Both the position numbers and the translations under genes were made by a program. DNA of 64,000 nt from Bradyrhizobium commune (GTDB lineage: Bacteria; Pseudomonadota; Alphaproteobacteria; Rhizobiales; Xanthobacteraceae): assembly GCF_015624505.1 (NCBI RefSeq), contig NZ_CP061379.1:5084001-5148000 (forward strand), given 5' to 3'. Below, in pieces: positions 16,973 to 27,714 of the stretch (its first letter is position 1; every line of letters starts with the position of its first letter). The notes beneath the pieces are model-generated. The model was not told where the DNA came from and made no database searches. It saw only the letters and a list, made by a program, of their open reading frames with translations.

Positions 16973-18844
16973 ATGACCTCAGTGACTGACGATCTGCCGC
17001 TGGCGGCCGATTTTCCCAAGGCGACGGACGCGGACTGGCGCAAGCTGGTCGACGGTGTGCTGAAAGGCGCGCCGTTCGAGAAGCTGACCGGCAAGACCTA
17101 TGACGGTGTGAGGATCGAGCCGCTCTATCCGCGTGCCAAGAGCGCTGCGCCGGTGGTGGGACGGCCTGCGGCCGCGCCGTGGCAAATCATGCAGCGGATC
17201 GATCATCCGGATGCAGCCGCCGCGAATGCGCAGGCGCTGGTCGATCTCGAGAATGGTGCGACGGGGCTGTCGCTGATATTCGCCGGTGGCAACGGCGCGC
17301 ATGGCTTCGGCCTGGAACCTTCGGCCGATGCAGTCGCAAAGGTGCTGAAGGACATTCATCTCGATGCCGGCATCGGCATCGAGCTCCAGGTCGGTCCGCA
17401 ATCGCGGATGGCTGCGATCCATGTCGCGGAATATGTGAAGAGCAAGGGCCTTGATCCCGCCGCCTGCGACATCCGGTTCGGGCTCGATCCGCTCGCGGCC
17501 TGTGCGGTGTGGGGACATAGCCCCTACAGCTGGGAGGAGATCGTTCCCGCCGTCACGAGCGGGATCAAGGGACTTGCCACGCTCGGCTTCAAGGGGCCGT
17601 TTGCCTCCGCCGACGGACGCGTGATCCACGATGCCGGTGGCTCCGAGGTGCAGGAGCTTGCCTTCGTGCTCGCCTGCGGCGTCGCGTATTTGCGCGCGAT
17701 CGAGAGCGCCGGCGTTCCGCTGGAGCAGGCGCGGGGCATGGTCTATGCGCGGCTCTCCGCGGATGCAGACCAGTTCCTGACCATGGCGAAGTTTCGCGCG
17801 CTGCGGCTGCTCTGGGCGCGCATCGAGACCGCGAGCGGGCTGACGCCGAAGCCGCTGTTCATCGCCGCCGATACCGCCTGGCGCATGCTGACGCAGCGCG
17901 ACCCCTATGTGAACATGCTGCGCGCGACCATGGCGACGTTCGCGGCGGGGCTCGCCGGCGCCAACGCGGTCACCGTGCTGCCGCATACGCTGGCGCTCGG
18001 TCTGCCCGATCCCTTTGCGCGGCGCGTGGCGCGCAACACGCAAGCCCTGCTGCTGGAAGAGAGCAACCTCGCCAAGGTCTCGGATCCCGCGGCGGGCTCC
18101 GGCGGCATCGAGACGCTGACCGCGCAGCTGTGCGGGGCGGCCTGGACGCTATTCCAGGAGAGCGAGACAGCCGGCGGCGCCTTCGCCGCGCTCCAGCAGG
18201 GCCTGTTCCAGAGCAAGGTCGCGGCCGCGCGAAAGGCGCGCGACGCCAACATCGCCAAGCGCCGCGACGTGCTGACCGGCGCCAGCGAGTTTCCGAACCT
18301 GCATGAGAGTGCGGCGTCGGTGCTCACGGCTGTGCCGATCGCGCTCGCCTCGTATGGCGAGGCCAAATACAAATTCGATGCGCTCACCCCGATCCGGCTG
18401 GCGCAACCGTTCGAGACGCTACGCGACAAATCCGATGCAGTGTTGAAGGCGCGCGGCGCGCGGCCAAAGGTGTTTTTGGCCAATCTCGGCACGCCCGCCG
18501 ATTTCACTGCGCGCGCAACCTTTGCAAAGAGCTTCTTCGAGACCGGCGGCATCGAGGCCGTCGACAGCGAGGGTTTTGCCGATCCAGCCAGGCTGGCCGC
18601 CGCCTTCAAGACCTCCGGCGCGGAACTCGCCTGCCTCTGCTCCAGCGACAAGGTCTATGCCGCTACTGCTGAAGCGGCCGCGCAGGCCCTGCAAAGTGCC
18701 GGGGCGCGACATATCTATCTGGCAGGCCGCCCGGCCGAGGCCGAGGCGGCCCTCCGTGCAGCCGGCGTCACGGGCTTTGTCTTCGCCGGGAGCGATGCGC
18801 TTGCAACCTTGCAGGACGCCTACCTGCGGATGGAGCAGACATGA
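16973..18844 (+). CDS. mutA: Methylmalonyl-CoA mutase small subunit
   Basis: A 623-residue protein resembling the beta (small) subunit of heterodimeric methylmalonyl-CoA mutase, which interconverts methylmalonyl-CoA and succinyl-CoA. The TIM-barrel half is recognisable (GVRIEPLYPR, DPLAACAVWGHSPYSWEE, RATMATFAAGLAGANAVTVLP, SDPAAGSGGIETLT). The C-terminal cobalamin-binding-like half lacks the DxHxxG cobalt-ligand motif, as expected for this non-catalytic subunit. The large subunit lies about 700 bp downstream on the same strand, separated by two small genes. The 3' end overlaps the GFA gene start by 4 bp. Confidence 0.93.
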   Translation: MTSVTDDLPLAADFPKATDADWRKLVDGVLKGAPFEKLTGKTYDGVRIEPLYPRAKSAAPVVGRPAAAPWQIMQRIDHPDAAAANAQALVDLENGATGLSLIFAGGNGAHGFGLEPSADAVAKVLKDIHLDAGIGIELQVGPQSRMAAIHVAEYVKSKGLDPAACDIRFGLDPLAACAVWGHSPYSWEEIVPAVTSGIKGLATLGFKGPFASADGRVIHDAGGSEVQELAFVLACGVAYLRAIESAGVPLEQARGMVYARLSADADQFLTMAKFRALRLLWARIETASGLTPKPLFIAADTAWRMLTQRDPYVNMLRATMATFAAGLAGANAVTVLPHTLALGLPDPFARRVARNTQALLLEESNLAKVSDPAAGSGGIETLTAQLCGAAWTLFQESETAGGAFAALQQGLFQSKVAAARKARDANIAKRRDVLTGASEFPNLHESAASVLTAVPIALASYGEAKYKFDALTPIRLAQPFETLRDKSDAVLKARGARPKVFLANLGTPADFTARATFAKSFFETGGIEAVDSEGFADPARLAAAFKTSGAELACLCSSDKVYAATAEAAAQALQSAGARHIYLAGRPAEAEAALRAAGVTGFVFAGSDALATLQDAYLRMEQT

Positions 18845-19305
18845 CCGAGGCCAGCAAACCCGTTCTCACCGGCGGCTGCCAATGCGGCGCGGTGCGCTTT
18901 GCGATTTCGGCAGCACCGAACAAGGTGTCGATCTGCCACTGCCGGATGTGCCAGAAGGCGAGCGGCGCGCCGTTCGCTTCCTTCGCCGAGATCGAGAAGG
19001 GTGACTTCGCCTGGACCAAGGGCGCGCCATCGGCGTTCCAATCCTCGTCGATCGCGATGCGCGACTTTTGTGTCGCCTGCGGCACGCCGCTGAGCTTCCG
19101 CCGCATCGACGGCCCGCGCATCGAGATCATGACCGGCGCCTTCGACCGCCCGGACCGGCTGGTGCCAACGCGCCAGTACGGAACCGAGTCACGCCTCGGC
19201 TGGGTGGTCGGCGTCGCCAATCTGCCGAGCCAGACCACGCAGCAGAATTACGGGCCGGACAAGATGGCGACCATCGTCAGTCATCAGCATCCGGATCATG
19301 ATTGA
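18841..19305 (+). CDS. GFA family (glutathione-dependent formaldehyde-activating-like) protein
   Basis: A 154-residue GFA/CENP-V family protein. The zinc-binding cysteine sets are CQCGAVRF near residue 14, CHCRMCQKASG and CVACGTPLSF, matching the family pattern. The name comes from one member that speeds the reaction of glutathione with formaldehyde; most members have no known substrate, so the role here is open. It is translationally coupled to the mutase small subunit (ATGA overlap at 18841), so it is expressed with the propionyl/methylmalonyl-CoA genes, but a pathway link is not established. Confidence 0.9.
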   Translation: MTEASKPVLTGGCQCGAVRFAISAAPNKVSICHCRMCQKASGAPFASFAEIEKGDFAWTKGAPSAFQSSSIAMRDFCVACGTPLSFRRIDGPRIEIMTGAFDRPDRLVPTRQYGTESRLGWVVGVANLPSQTTQQNYGPDKMATIVSHQHPDHD

Positions 19306-19346
19306 GGGTCGACGCATCGAGACTGCGACTATGGTAGGCTATTGAG

Positions 19347-19534
19347 ATGCTGCGGGTGCTGGGAAAAATAGTGCTGGGCTTGATCGACTGGAAGGCGAAT
19401 GTCGGAAACCTGTTCGCGCAGGCGCTGTGGGGCGGCACTGGTGCGATAACTAAAAACCGGTCGGATGATCCCGCATACAAGAAGAATTTGCAGCGGCTGA
19501 TCGAGCATCACCGCAGGTTTGAGGAATCCAAGGA

Positions 19535-19538
<4 letters not shown>
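19347..19538 (+). CDS. 63-residue ORF between the mutase subunit genes
   Basis: A short protein starting with ATG at 19347 and ending in an ATGA overlap with the large mutase subunit at 19535. It has a hydrophobic/aromatic N-terminal half ([20 protein letters not shown]) and a basic, charged C-terminal half ([20 protein letters not shown]). I do not recognise a family. The exact stop/start overlap with a true gene and the coding-like composition support it being translated, perhaps serving to couple translation of the large subunit. It could still be chance. Confidence 0.5.
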
Positions 19539-21691
<2,153 letters not shown>

Positions 21692-21765
21692 TTCCGTCGC
21701 AGCCGGGCCCCCTGGTATCAAACCAGCAGGTGCCTTGCCGCGACCAATCTTCACGACCCACATCC

Positions 21766-22590
21766 ATGGATAACGAAGTGACATATCGTGCAAATCCGCG
21801 CGCGGCCTTGCTTCTGGGCACCATCGCCATCCTTTCGGCCGTCGCTGCGGTCGCCCTCGCCTCGCCCACCTTCGCCGCCGATCCCAAACCCGACGCCGCC
21901 ATCAAGAACAGGAACATCGAGGCACGGGTGTTCCTCGACGACAAGATCAAGGCGGATGCGGCGCTGGCGGCGGACTGCCTCGCCGATGGCAGGAAGTGGC
22001 TCGACAGGAACGCGGCCGATGCGGCCGCCTCGCGCAAGGAGGATCCGCAGCTCTTCAGGGACGGCGGCTGGGATTTTGAGCGGAAATATTCCATCCGCTC
22101 GGTGGTCGCCGACCGCTATGTCAGCCTGCTGCGCAACGACTACATGGACACCCACGGCGCGCATCCCAATTCCGACGTCAACACGATCCTGTGGGACAAG
22201 GCCGAGAACAAGCGCATCTCGATCCGTCCGTTCTTCGGCGAAACTGCCGATGGCGGTCCCACCATGAAGGCGATGGTGAAGGCCGTGATCGCCTCGCTCA
22301 GAATCGAGAAGAAGAAGCGCGATAGCAGCGAGACCGCGACCGACGAATGGTTCAAGGGCGTGGAGCCGAGCCTGCTCAAGATCGGCGCGGTGACGCTGGC
22401 GCCCTCGACCGAAGCGGGCAAAAGCTCCGGCCTCACCTTCCACTATCCGCCCTATGCCGTCGGCCCCTACGCCGAGGGCGAATATGTCGCTTTCGTTCCC
22501 TGGGAGACGTTGAAGCCCTACCTCACGGCGGAGGGCGCACGCATCTTCGGCGGCGCGCGGCCGAAGGGCGACGCGGACGAGGCGCGGTAG
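21766..22590 (+). CDS. Secreted DUF3298/RsiV-like protein
   Basis: A 274-residue protein from the ATG at 21766 with a signal peptide or anchor at about residues 11-34 (LLLGTIAILSAVAAVALASP, then TFAAD). The region with YVSLLRNDYMDTHGAHPNSD followed by WDKAENKRISIRPFFGE is typical of the DUF4163/DUF3298 arrangement seen in RsiV and related lysozyme-sensing or periplasmic proteins, and the C-terminal YPPYAVGPYAEGEYVAFVPW is the DUF3298 signature. It probably acts in the periplasm. No sigma factor gene is next to it, so an anti-sigma role is not supported. Probably its own transcription unit. Confidence 0.82.
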   Translation: MDNEVTYRANPRAALLLGTIAILSAVAAVALASPTFAADPKPDAAIKNRNIEARVFLDDKIKADAALAADCLADGRKWLDRNAADAAASRKEDPQLFRDGGWDFERKYSIRSVVADRYVSLLRNDYMDTHGAHPNSDVNTILWDKAENKRISIRPFFGETADGGPTMKAMVKAVIASLRIEKKKRDSSETATDEWFKGVEPSLLKIGAVTLAPSTEAGKSSGLTFHYPPYAVGPYAEGEYVAFVPWETLKPYLTAEGARIFGGARPKGDADEAR

Positions 22591-22703
22591 TCGCCTCGTT
22601 GCTCACAGCGTCGCGAGCCTGCCGCTTGCGACATCCGTACAAAGCCGCATAAAATGTTGGCTCGACACCAGCCCGATTCCCGAGGGCACCGCCGGGAACA
22701 TTG

Positions 22704-23690
22704 ATGTCAGGGATTACGCGCCGCGCTTTTGCGGCCTCTTCTGTGGCTGCGGCCACCTCCGCTCTCCTCATGCCTGCGCGCGCGCAAGCCTATCCGGCGC
22801 GGCCGGTGACCCTGATCGTGCCATGGGGGGCGGGTGGCGGCACGGACGCAACCGCGCACATGATCGCGACGCTCCTGGAGAAGGAGCTCGGCCAGCCCTT
22901 CAACGTCGTCAACCGCACCGGTGGGTCCGGCGTGGTTGGCCATGCCGAGATCGCCACCGCGCCGCCGGATGGCTACACGATCGGCATGCTGACCGTGGAA
23001 ATCGCGATGCTGCATTGGCAGGCCGTGACGCATCTGACACCGCGGAATTTCACGCCGCTCGCGTTGATGAACGAAGACCCGCCAGGCATCCAGGTCTCGA
23101 CTTCATCGCCCTACAAGACAGTGAAGGAGCTCATGGACGCCATCAAGGCGGCCCCGCCAGGACGGTTCACGGCATCGGGCACGGGGCAAGGCGGAATCTG
23201 GCATCTCGCGCTCGTCGGCTGGATGCAGGCGATGGGACTGCCGGCGAACCAGGTCGTGTGGTCAGCGTCAAATGGCGCAGCCCCGGCTATGCAGGATCTC
23301 GCGGCAGGCAGCCTCGATCTCACCACCTGCTCGGTGCCGGAAGCGCGCGCCACCATCGAGGCCGGCCAGGCGCGAAGCCTCGCGATCATGGCGCCGGCGC
23401 GCAATCCGATCTTCCCCGATGTGCCGACCCTGAAAGAGGCGCTCGGCGTCGACTATTCCACCAGCTCATGGCGCGGCATCGGCGCGCCCAGGGGCCTGGC
23501 TCCGCAGGTCGCCGCAAGGCTGACCGCGGCCTTGAAGAAGGTGTACGACTCCGCCGCGTTCAGGGATTTCATGACCAGGCGCGGCTTCGGCACCGTGTGG
23601 CGCGATGCTGGGCAGTTCGCTAGCTTCATGGACCGGGCTGATGGCCAGATGGGTCAGGCCATGAAGGCAGCCGGTTTTGCCAAGGCTTAA
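22704..23690 (+). CDS. TctC/Bug-type substrate-binding protein
   Basis: A 328-residue periplasmic binding protein of the tripartite tricarboxylate transporter (Bug/TctC) family. The N-terminus has a twin-arginine-like leader (TRRAFAASS, then a hydrophobic stretch ending ARAQA). The mature start YPARPVTLIVPWGAGGGTD and the ligand-loop segment VNRTGGSGVVGH are family hallmarks, as is the C-terminal VPTLKEALGVDY. There are no tctA/tctB membrane genes beside it, so it is an orphan, as many Bug proteins are; the ligand (often a carboxylate) is unknown. Confidence 0.92.
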   Translation: MSGITRRAFAASSVAAATSALLMPARAQAYPARPVTLIVPWGAGGGTDATAHMIATLLEKELGQPFNVVNRTGGSGVVGHAEIATAPPDGYTIGMLTVEIAMLHWQAVTHLTPRNFTPLALMNEDPPGIQVSTSSPYKTVKELMDAIKAAPPGRFTASGTGQGGIWHLALVGWMQAMGLPANQVVWSASNGAAPAMQDLAAGSLDLTTCSVPEARATIEAGQARSLAIMAPARNPIFPDVPTLKEALGVDYSTSSWRGIGAPRGLAPQVAARLTAALKKVYDSAAFRDFMTRRGFGTVWRDAGQFASFMDRADGQMGQAMKAAGFAKA

Positions 23691-23832
23691 CTAGAAAGGC
23701 CTGATTTGAGGCCTCATCGCAATGCCCGACCTGCGGCAAGACCCTCTGAGCCAAGGAGCCTCGCCTGTCCCCGCCCGTGTGCGTGGGGCGCTATCGCTGG
23801 GCCGGGCGCCGACCTTGTGCTAGTATCCAGCG

Positions 23833-24147
23833 ATGACCGAGGTCGCAGACATTCCGCTCGAGACGATTGTCGGGAAGCTACGAGAGCTTGCGCCCTCCCT
23901 GCGGGCTGCAGGTGTTGACCGTCTGTACCTGTTCGGATCCCGCGCGCGCGGCGACGCTCGACCCGACAGCGACCTTGACGTCCTAGTCGAGACGACCTCA
24001 CGCGAAGAAGCACCTCGGTTCGATTACTTTAAGGCCCTGCACCTGATCGAGGATCATCTCGGTCTTCGGGCACAGATATCTGTGCGGGATTTACTCAAGC
24101 CGCGCGTGGCCGAACGGATTGCGGACGACCTGGATGAGGTCTTCTGA
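23833..24147 (+). CDS. mntA: MNT-domain nucleotidyltransferase, antitoxin of a MntA/HepT pair
   Basis: A 104-residue minimal nucleotidyltransferase. The active-site pattern GSx10DxD is intact: Gly35-Ser36 and Asp47/Asp49 in GSRARGDARPDSDLD. In the MntA/HepT system studied in Shewanella the MNT protein neutralises the HEPN toxin by adding AMP to a tyrosine. The HEPN gene starts in the base after this gene's stop codon (TGA then ATG at 24148), the usual coupling of such pairs. The pair lies between the mutase and meaB genes, whose functions are unrelated. Confidence 0.85.
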   Translation: MTEVADIPLETIVGKLRELAPSLRAAGVDRLYLFGSRARGDARPDSDLDVLVETTSREEAPRFDYFKALHLIEDHLGLRAQISVRDLLKPRVAERIADDLDEVF

Positions 24148-24492
24148 ATGCCGCCGACCATGGAAGATCGGCTGCGGGATATTCTAGAAGCCATCGCCGA
24201 CATCGAGAATGTAATGCACGGCTTTACATTCGATCGATTTGTCTCTGGAAGAACCGCACGGCTGGCAATCGAACGGCTTCTCGAAATTATCTGCGAGGCA
24301 TCAAGATTCATCCCGGATGAGGTCAAGCGAGCCGAGTCGGGAATCGACTGGCGCAGGATGGTCGACTTCGGAAATCTTCTGCGTCATGCCTGTCACACGA
24401 CGAAGGCCGAGATCGTTTGGGACATCATTCAAACCCACCTTCCACCGTTGAAATCCTGCGCTGAAAGACACATTCGCGTGTCGGGCCGCTAG
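24148..24492 (+). CDS. hepT: HEPN-domain (DUF86/HepT-like) protein, candidate toxin lacking the usual tyrosine
   Basis: A 114-residue all-helical DUF86/HEPN protein, the expected ribonuclease toxin partner of the MNT protein. The catalytic region reads FGNLLRHACHTTKAEIVW with Arg79 and His80. Relatives typically have LRHEYH or RNxxxHxY here, with a tyrosine two residues after the histidine; that position is Cys82 in this protein. In the studied MntA/HepT system that tyrosine is the AMP acceptor. The toxin may therefore be controlled differently or be inactive. The start is fixed by direct abutment to the upstream gene. Confidence 0.8.
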   Translation: MPPTMEDRLRDILEAIADIENVMHGFTFDRFVSGRTARLAIERLLEIICEASRFIPDEVKRAESGIDWRRMVDFGNLLRHACHTTKAEIVWDIIQTHLPPLKSCAERHIRVSGR

Positions 24493-24513
24493 TGGCTGGA
24501 CGCGAAATCAATA

Positions 24514-25500
24514 ATGACCAATAGCAAATTCATCGACATCGCATCCCTTGCCCGCGACGTTCGCTCTGGCAGCCGCGCGGCGCTGGCGCGCGCCATCACG
24601 CTGGTCGAGAGCCGGCGCAGCGACCACCAGGCGCTGGCGCGCGAGCTGGTGCAGACGTTGTTGCCCGACACCGGCAAGGCGGTTCGCGTCGGCATCACCG
24701 GCTCGCCCGGTGTCGGCAAATCCACCACCATCGATGCGCTCGGCACCTATCTGATCGAGCAGGGCCACACGGTCGCAGTGCTCGCGGTCGATCCGTCGTC
24801 GGCGCGGAGCGGCGGCTCGATCCTCGGCGACAAGACGCGGATGGCACGGCTGTCGGCATCCGACGAGGCCTTCATCCGGCCCTCACCGTCCTCGGGCACG
24901 CTCGGCGGCGTCGCCGCCAAGACGCGCGAGGCGATGCTGCTCTGCGAGGCGGCCGGCTTCGACGTCGTGCTGGTCGAGACCGTCGGCATCGGTCAGTCCG
25001 AGACCGCGGTCTGCGACATGACCGATTTCTTCCTGGCGCTGATGCTACCCGGCGGCGGTGACGAGCTGCAAGGCATCAAGAAGGGCCTGGTCGAGCTCGC
25101 CGACATGATCGCGATCAACAAGGCCGACGGCGATAATCTCAAGCGCGCCAACATCACTGCCGCCGACTATCGCGGCGCGCTGCATATTCTGGCGCCCCGC
25201 TCCGAGCATTGGCATCCGCCGGTCGAGACCTATTCGGCGCTCACCGGCGACGGCATCGCAAAGCTCTGGCAAAAGATCCTCGATCACCGCAAGGCGATGA
25301 ACGCATCCGGCGAATTCGCCGCGCGGCGGCGTGACCAGCAGGTGAAGTGGATGTGGTCGATACTGGAGCAGCGCATGCTGTCGCGGCTGCGCAGCGAAGC
25401 GTCGGTGCGGACCAAGGTCAGGAAGATCGAAACTGAGGTGGCCGACGGCCATCTCACACCGGCGCTCGCGGCCGAGCAAATTCTGGGGTTGCTGCAATGA
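24514..25500 (+). CDS. meaB: Methylmalonyl-CoA mutase-associated GTPase MeaB
   Basis: A 328-residue G3E-family GTPase (MeaB, also annotated ArgK/YgfD). Walker A is GSPGVGKS at residues 63-70; other nucleotide motifs are VDPSSARSGGSILGDKTRM, the VETVGIGQSE switch region and NKADGD for guanine. MeaB loads adenosylcobalamin into methylmalonyl-CoA mutase and protects it from inactivation; the mutase genes lie a few kilobases upstream, which fits. The 3' end overlaps the pyroglutamyl peptidase gene (ATGA at 25497). Length and motifs are typical. Confidence 0.95.
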   Translation: MTNSKFIDIASLARDVRSGSRAALARAITLVESRRSDHQALARELVQTLLPDTGKAVRVGITGSPGVGKSTTIDALGTYLIEQGHTVAVLAVDPSSARSGGSILGDKTRMARLSASDEAFIRPSPSSGTLGGVAAKTREAMLLCEAAGFDVVLVETVGIGQSETAVCDMTDFFLALMLPGGGDELQGIKKGLVELADMIAINKADGDNLKRANITAADYRGALHILAPRSEHWHPPVETYSALTGDGIAKLWQKILDHRKAMNASGEFAARRRDQQVKWMWSILEQRMLSRLRSEASVRTKVRKIETEVADGHLTPALAAEQILGLLQ

Positions 25501-26144
25501 GCGAAAAACTCCGTATTCTCCTCACAGGCTTCGGGCCCTTTCCTGGCGCGCCCTACAATCCGACCCAGCCGCTGGTGGCGCGGCTAGCGCAACTGCGCCG
25601 CCCGGGGCTCGATGATGTCGAGCGCGCGAGCCACATCTTTCCAGTGACCTATGCCGCGGTCGACCGGCAATTGCCGGAGGTGCTCACGAACGTCAGGCCG
25701 GATGCGCTCCTGATGTTCGGCCTCGCCGCACGAACGCCCTACCTGCGTATCGAGACCCGCGCGCGCAACGCCGTCACCATGCTCTGGCCCGACGCCGCCA
25801 ACACCCGTTCAAGCAAGCGCGGTATCGATGGCGACGCGGGTGCGATGATGTTCGGTCCGCACACGGCAAAGCTGCTGCGTGCGGCACGCCTCACCGGCAT
25901 CGATGCGCGTTCCTCGCGCGATGCCGGCGCCTATCTCTGCAACTACCTCAGCTGGCGCGCAATCGAGAATGTGCGGGCCGGTGGACCGCAGCTCGCGGCG
26001 TTCATCCATATTCCCCTGCTGGCCCGCAGCGGCGCCGTGCGGCGCAAGGGTGCACCGCGGATCACGCTGGAGGAGCTGGTGGATGCCGGCGAAGCGATGC
26101 TGATGGAGATGGTGCAGTTGGCAAGGAAGGAACGGGTCTCGTAG
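25497..26144 (+). CDS. pcp: Pyroglutamyl-peptidase I (C15 family)
   Basis: A 215-residue cysteine peptidase that removes N-terminal pyroglutamate. The catalytic triad is recognisable as Glu86 (YLRIETRARN), Cys148 (DAGAYLCNYLSW) and His171 (FIHIPLL). The start ILLTGFGPFPGAPYNPT is the family signature. It overlaps meaB by 4 bp. The stop codon TAG (26142-26144) lies inside the left arm of a palindromic repeat beginning at 26141, so the insertion of that repeat probably defined the present end of the protein. Related alphaproteobacterial proteins are of similar length. Confidence 0.9.
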   Translation: MSEKLRILLTGFGPFPGAPYNPTQPLVARLAQLRRPGLDDVERASHIFPVTYAAVDRQLPEVLTNVRPDALLMFGLAARTPYLRIETRARNAVTMLWPDAANTRSSKRGIDGDAGAMMFGPHTAKLLRAARLTGIDARSSRDAGAYLCNYLSWRAIENVRAGGPQLAAFIHIPLLARSGAVRRKGAPRITLEELVDAGEAMLMEMVQLARKERVS

Positions 26145-26230
26145 GGTGGGTAAAGGCGCACTTGCGCCGTGCCCACCGTCTCGCTCTGATCTACGGTCAA
26201 ATGGTGGGCACGCTCCGCTTTGCCCCCTAC
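26141..26230. repeat. Inverted repeat overlapping the pcp stop codon
   Basis: The left arm begins GTAGGGTGGGTAAAGGCGCA (26141-26160) and continues to GCCCACC; the right arm GGTGGGCACGCTCCGCTTTG (26203-26222) ends CCCCCTAC at 26230. The arms pair imperfectly. The GTAGGGTGGG... start resembles the 9135-9221 repeat, so both may belong to one superfamily. Confidence 0.72.
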
Positions 26231-26343
26231 GGCCCCTCTGCTGGGTAAACATTTAACCCTACCGCGAACAATCCTCACGTCTACCGCCGCCCTGCGCTAC
26301 CTAACCGTCGCGGACATCTCCCGCGTCCGCCGGAGGACGCGTC

Positions 26344-27714
26344 ATGAACCTCAATCGCCGTCATCTCATTGGGGCCTCGACCGCGGGCATCGCCGGCGCG
26401 CTCGCCATGCCTGTCGATGCCGCGCGCGCGGCGCCGCTGACGTCACTGCTCGGCCGCGATGCGACCCAATATGGCGTGCGGCCCGGCGCCAGCGAGGACC
26501 AGACGCGTGCGCTCCAGCGCGCGATCGACGAAGCGGCACGCGCACAGATGCCCCTCGCCCTGCCGCCCGGAATCTACCGAACCGGATTGCTGCGACTACC
26601 GAACGGCGCGCAGTTGATCGGCGTGCGTGGCGCGACGAAGCTCGTCTTCACCGGCGGCGCGTCAGCAATCCAGAGCGACGGCTCCGATGCGATCGGCCTT
26701 ACCGGCATCACCTTTGACGGCGGCGGCATTCCGCTGCCGTCGAGGCGCGGACTGATCCACGTGCTCGGCGGGCGCGACGTCCGCATCGCCGATTGCGAGA
26801 TCACCGGCTCCGGCGGCAGCGGCATCTGGCTCGAGCAGATGTCCGGCGATATCTCCGGCAACATCTTTACGAACATCGCGGTGACGGCGGTGGTCTCGTT
26901 CGACGCCAGGGGATTGAGCGTTGCGCGCAACACCATTGTCGGCACCAACGACAACGGCATCGAGATCCTGCGCACGGCAATCGGCGACGACGGCACGCTG
27001 GTCGCCGACAACCGCATCGAGGACATCAAGGCGGGCCCCGGCGGCTCCGGCCAGTACGGCAACGCCATCAATGCGTTCCGGGCCGGCAACGTGATCGTGC
27101 GCGGCAACCGGATCAGGAATTGCGACTATTCCGCGGTGCGTGGCAATTCGGCCTCGAACATCCACATCACCGGCAACAGCGTCAGCGACGTGCGCGAGGT
27201 CGCACTCTATTCCGAGTTTGCGTTCGAGGCCGCAGTGATCGCGAACAACATTGTCGACGGCGCCGCGGTCGGCGTCTCCGTCTGCAACTTCAACGAGGGC
27301 GGCCGCATCGCCGTGGTCCAGGGCAATATCATCCGCAATCTGATCCCGAAGCGGCCGATCGGGACTGCGCCGGATGACGATGCCGGCGTCGGCATCTACA
27401 TCGAGGCGGATAGTTCGGTGACCGGCAACGTGATCGAGAACGCGCCGTCCTACGGCATCGTCGCCGGCTGGGGCAAATATCTGCGCGATGTCGTGATCTC
27501 CGGCAATGTGATCCGCAAGGCGCTGGCTGGCATCGGCGTCTCCGTGGTGCCGGGCGCCGGCACCGCGCTCGTCAACAACAACATGATCTCGGAAACCCCG
27601 CTTGGCGCAATCGTCGGACTCGAACACGCGCGTGCGGTGACCACCGATCTCTCAGCCGACGGCGCGCAGCGCTTTGCGCAGGTGATGGTCGGCGGGAATG
27701 CGGTGCGGCGCTAG
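26344..27714 (+). CDS. TIGR03808 family TAT-exported repeat protein
   Basis: A 456-residue protein with a twin-arginine signal (NRRHLIGASTAGIAGAL, cleavage near AARA), followed by a right-handed beta-helix made of Asn/Gly-rich repeats such as GNIFTNIAVTAV, GNRIRNCDYSAV and GNSVSDVREVAL. This is the layout of the TIGR03808 family, known only from Bradyrhizobium and relatives and of unknown function. The beta-helix resembles those of polysaccharide lyases and pectate-lyase-like proteins, so a carbohydrate-related periplasmic role is possible but unproven. It converges on the TIGR03809 gene, and the stop codons of the two overlap in CTAG (27711-27714). Confidence 0.92.
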   Translation: MNLNRRHLIGASTAGIAGALAMPVDAARAAPLTSLLGRDATQYGVRPGASEDQTRALQRAIDEAARAQMPLALPPGIYRTGLLRLPNGAQLIGVRGATKLVFTGGASAIQSDGSDAIGLTGITFDGGGIPLPSRRGLIHVLGGRDVRIADCEITGSGGSGIWLEQMSGDISGNIFTNIAVTAVVSFDARGLSVARNTIVGTNDNGIEILRTAIGDDGTLVADNRIEDIKAGPGGSGQYGNAINAFRAGNVIVRGNRIRNCDYSAVRGNSASNIHITGNSVSDVREVALYSEFAFEAAVIANNIVDGAAVGVSVCNFNEGGRIAVVQGNIIRNLIPKRPIGTAPDDDAGVGIYIEADSSVTGNVIENAPSYGIVAGWGKYLRDVVISGNVIRKALAGIGVSVVPGAGTALVNNNMISETPLGAIVGLEHARAVTTDLSADGAQRFAQVMVGGNAVRR

